A stretch of DNA of 41,907 nucleotides from an uncultured Schlesneria sp. Lineage in GTDB: Bacteria; Planctomycetota; Planctomycetia; Planctomycetales; Planctomycetaceae. Below the pieces are notes generated by a model that was given only the letters and a program-made list of their open reading frames with translations, did not search any database and had not been told where the DNA came from. A program made the translations under genes and the position numbers. The stretch is taken from the NCBI GenBank assembly GCA_903904835.1, contig CAIVEI010000104.1:1-41907 (forward strand), given 5' to 3'. Positions 41,246-41,907 of this stretch are shown here, piece by piece (position 1 is the stretch's first letter; each line of letters starts with the position of its first letter).

Positions 41246-41907
41246 ACTTATGGACGTTACCTGTACTCAGGTTTAAACGCTCGACGGAAAGAATGGTTTA
41301 ACAATGTCGCCGGTCACCGGAAAAGAAAAGGCAAGGGGATAGGTCCATTTGTTTTCAATCTCGGTGAGCGTGAAAATTGCCCTGTTCTTACGGCTGACAA
41401 AGCCTTCGCGGCGAAGTTCCCCAACATCATTACACTTGACTCTCTGTGACGTTCCCTCATCCCATTTTTCGGTGTGCCTCAATCGAGGAAGCTATTACTA
41501 CGCGAGTACACAAACGTGGAGAACCTGGAGCGGGCTTCGGTCGCAACCCAAAGTTTGGGCGAGGCTCGCCTGATCAACTGAGAGGAATTCAGGAGTGACA
41601 TGGGAGGTTGACGGCTTTCAGCCTGTTACGGGGAAGAGATAGCGTTCGATTCAGTCTCGAAGGGTTTTCTGCCCTGTTAAGGGCAATACAAATCAGCCCA
41701 GGGCAAGCTCGTCATCGAGCGCCGCCCTGGGAGGGCCGGTGAGATGAATGAGAGAGCCCTGAAGGGGCGCGAGAATCCGCTTTTCCGAAATATGCCTTCT
41801 TTTTCGACCAAATGAGGCGGGTTGTCGGGCCCCTTCAGGGCACCCCATTATTTTGTGATCGTATCCCAGGGCGGCGCTCGAAGACGAGCTTGCCCTGGGC
41901 TGGTATG
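41246..41907. other. Gene-free terminal stretch, 662 bp
   Basis: Contains short palindromes (ACCTGTACTCAGGT near 41257) and the nested inverted repeat at 41694-41902. A 69-codon minus-strand frame at 41273-41482 has protein-like composition but no start signal or recognised family. Confidence 0.45.
41694..41902. repeat. Nested palindromic MITE-like element
   Basis: Outer arms of 39 bases, 41694-41732 (CAGCCCAGGGCAAGCTCGTC...) and 41864-41902, are inverted copies with one mismatch. Inside, GCCCTGAAGGGGC (41756-41768) pairs perfectly with GCCCCTTCAGGGC (41829-41841). Total 209 bases, no coding capacity. Confidence 0.85.

Noticed and set aside
41273-41482. 69-codon minus-strand frame with protein-like composition
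   Set aside because: Starts only at TTG, no ribosome site, no recognised family; kept only as a note.
1-41907. tRNA or rRNA genes
   Set aside because: No cloverleaf-like segment with a T-loop and acceptor pairing was found in the intergenic regions by eye.

Overview
The window looks like a chromosomal segment of a planctomycete (Planctomycetota, probably order Planctomycetales). The grounds are three PEP-CTERM proteins, an ECF sigma factor beside a very large VIT/vWA/TPR protein with a membrane-anchored N-terminus, a multihaem cytochrome/TPR protein, a signal-peptide-bearing H+-pyrophosphatase, a NIPSNAP protein with a Tat-type leader, and many short palindromic dispersed repeats in long intergenic spaces. 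This assignment is inference from gene content; no rRNA or marker gene is present.

Left part (1-9000): an N-terminally short six-haem cytochrome/TPR protein; a secreted two-domain Ig-like protein with a possible small membrane protein behind it; an IscA-like protein without cysteines on the minus strand; a PEP-CTERM protein; a minus-strand pair of an AAA ATPase and a UDP-glycosyltransferase; a PiT phosphate transporter; and a plus-strand lipoprotein.

Hydrogenase region (9225-15070, +): a stand-alone cyclic-nucleotide-binding (Crp-like) protein, then after a repeat-rich gap a tightly overlapping set hydB-hydG-hydD-hydA-maturation protease-hypA. This is a group 3b [NiFe] hydrogenase (NAD(P)-linked, cytoplasmic) with its own endopeptidase and nickel chaperone. 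hypBCDEF are not in the window.

Middle (15316-26822): plsC and hppA (overlapping, minus), rtcB (divergent), a Tat/NIPSNAP protein, a broken DUF433 antitoxin-like gene, a PPP-type phosphoesterase, an overlapping Gfo/Idh/MocA dehydrogenase plus enolase-superfamily dehydratase pair (sugar-acid catabolism), and a PEP-CTERM metalloprotease of the HEISEVMGR type.

Right part (26832-41907): a 10-kb gene for a protein of about 3336 residues (anti-sigma-like N-terminus, TM, FecR-like, VIT, vWA, Gly/Met-rich linker, very long TPR tail), with its probable cognate ECF sigma factor just upstream and a 31-bp-arm inverted repeat between them. Then comes a PEP-CTERM gene broken by one in-frame stop, a small unknown gene and a SUKH (SMI1/KNR4) protein. 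The last 660 bases hold a nested palindromic element.

The most unusual signals are small-scale: an identical 30-bp sequence inside the coding regions of hydB and the giant gene, without breaking either frame; inverted REP-like hairpins with compensatory base-pair changes just upstream of hydB; and several MITE-like nested inverted repeats.
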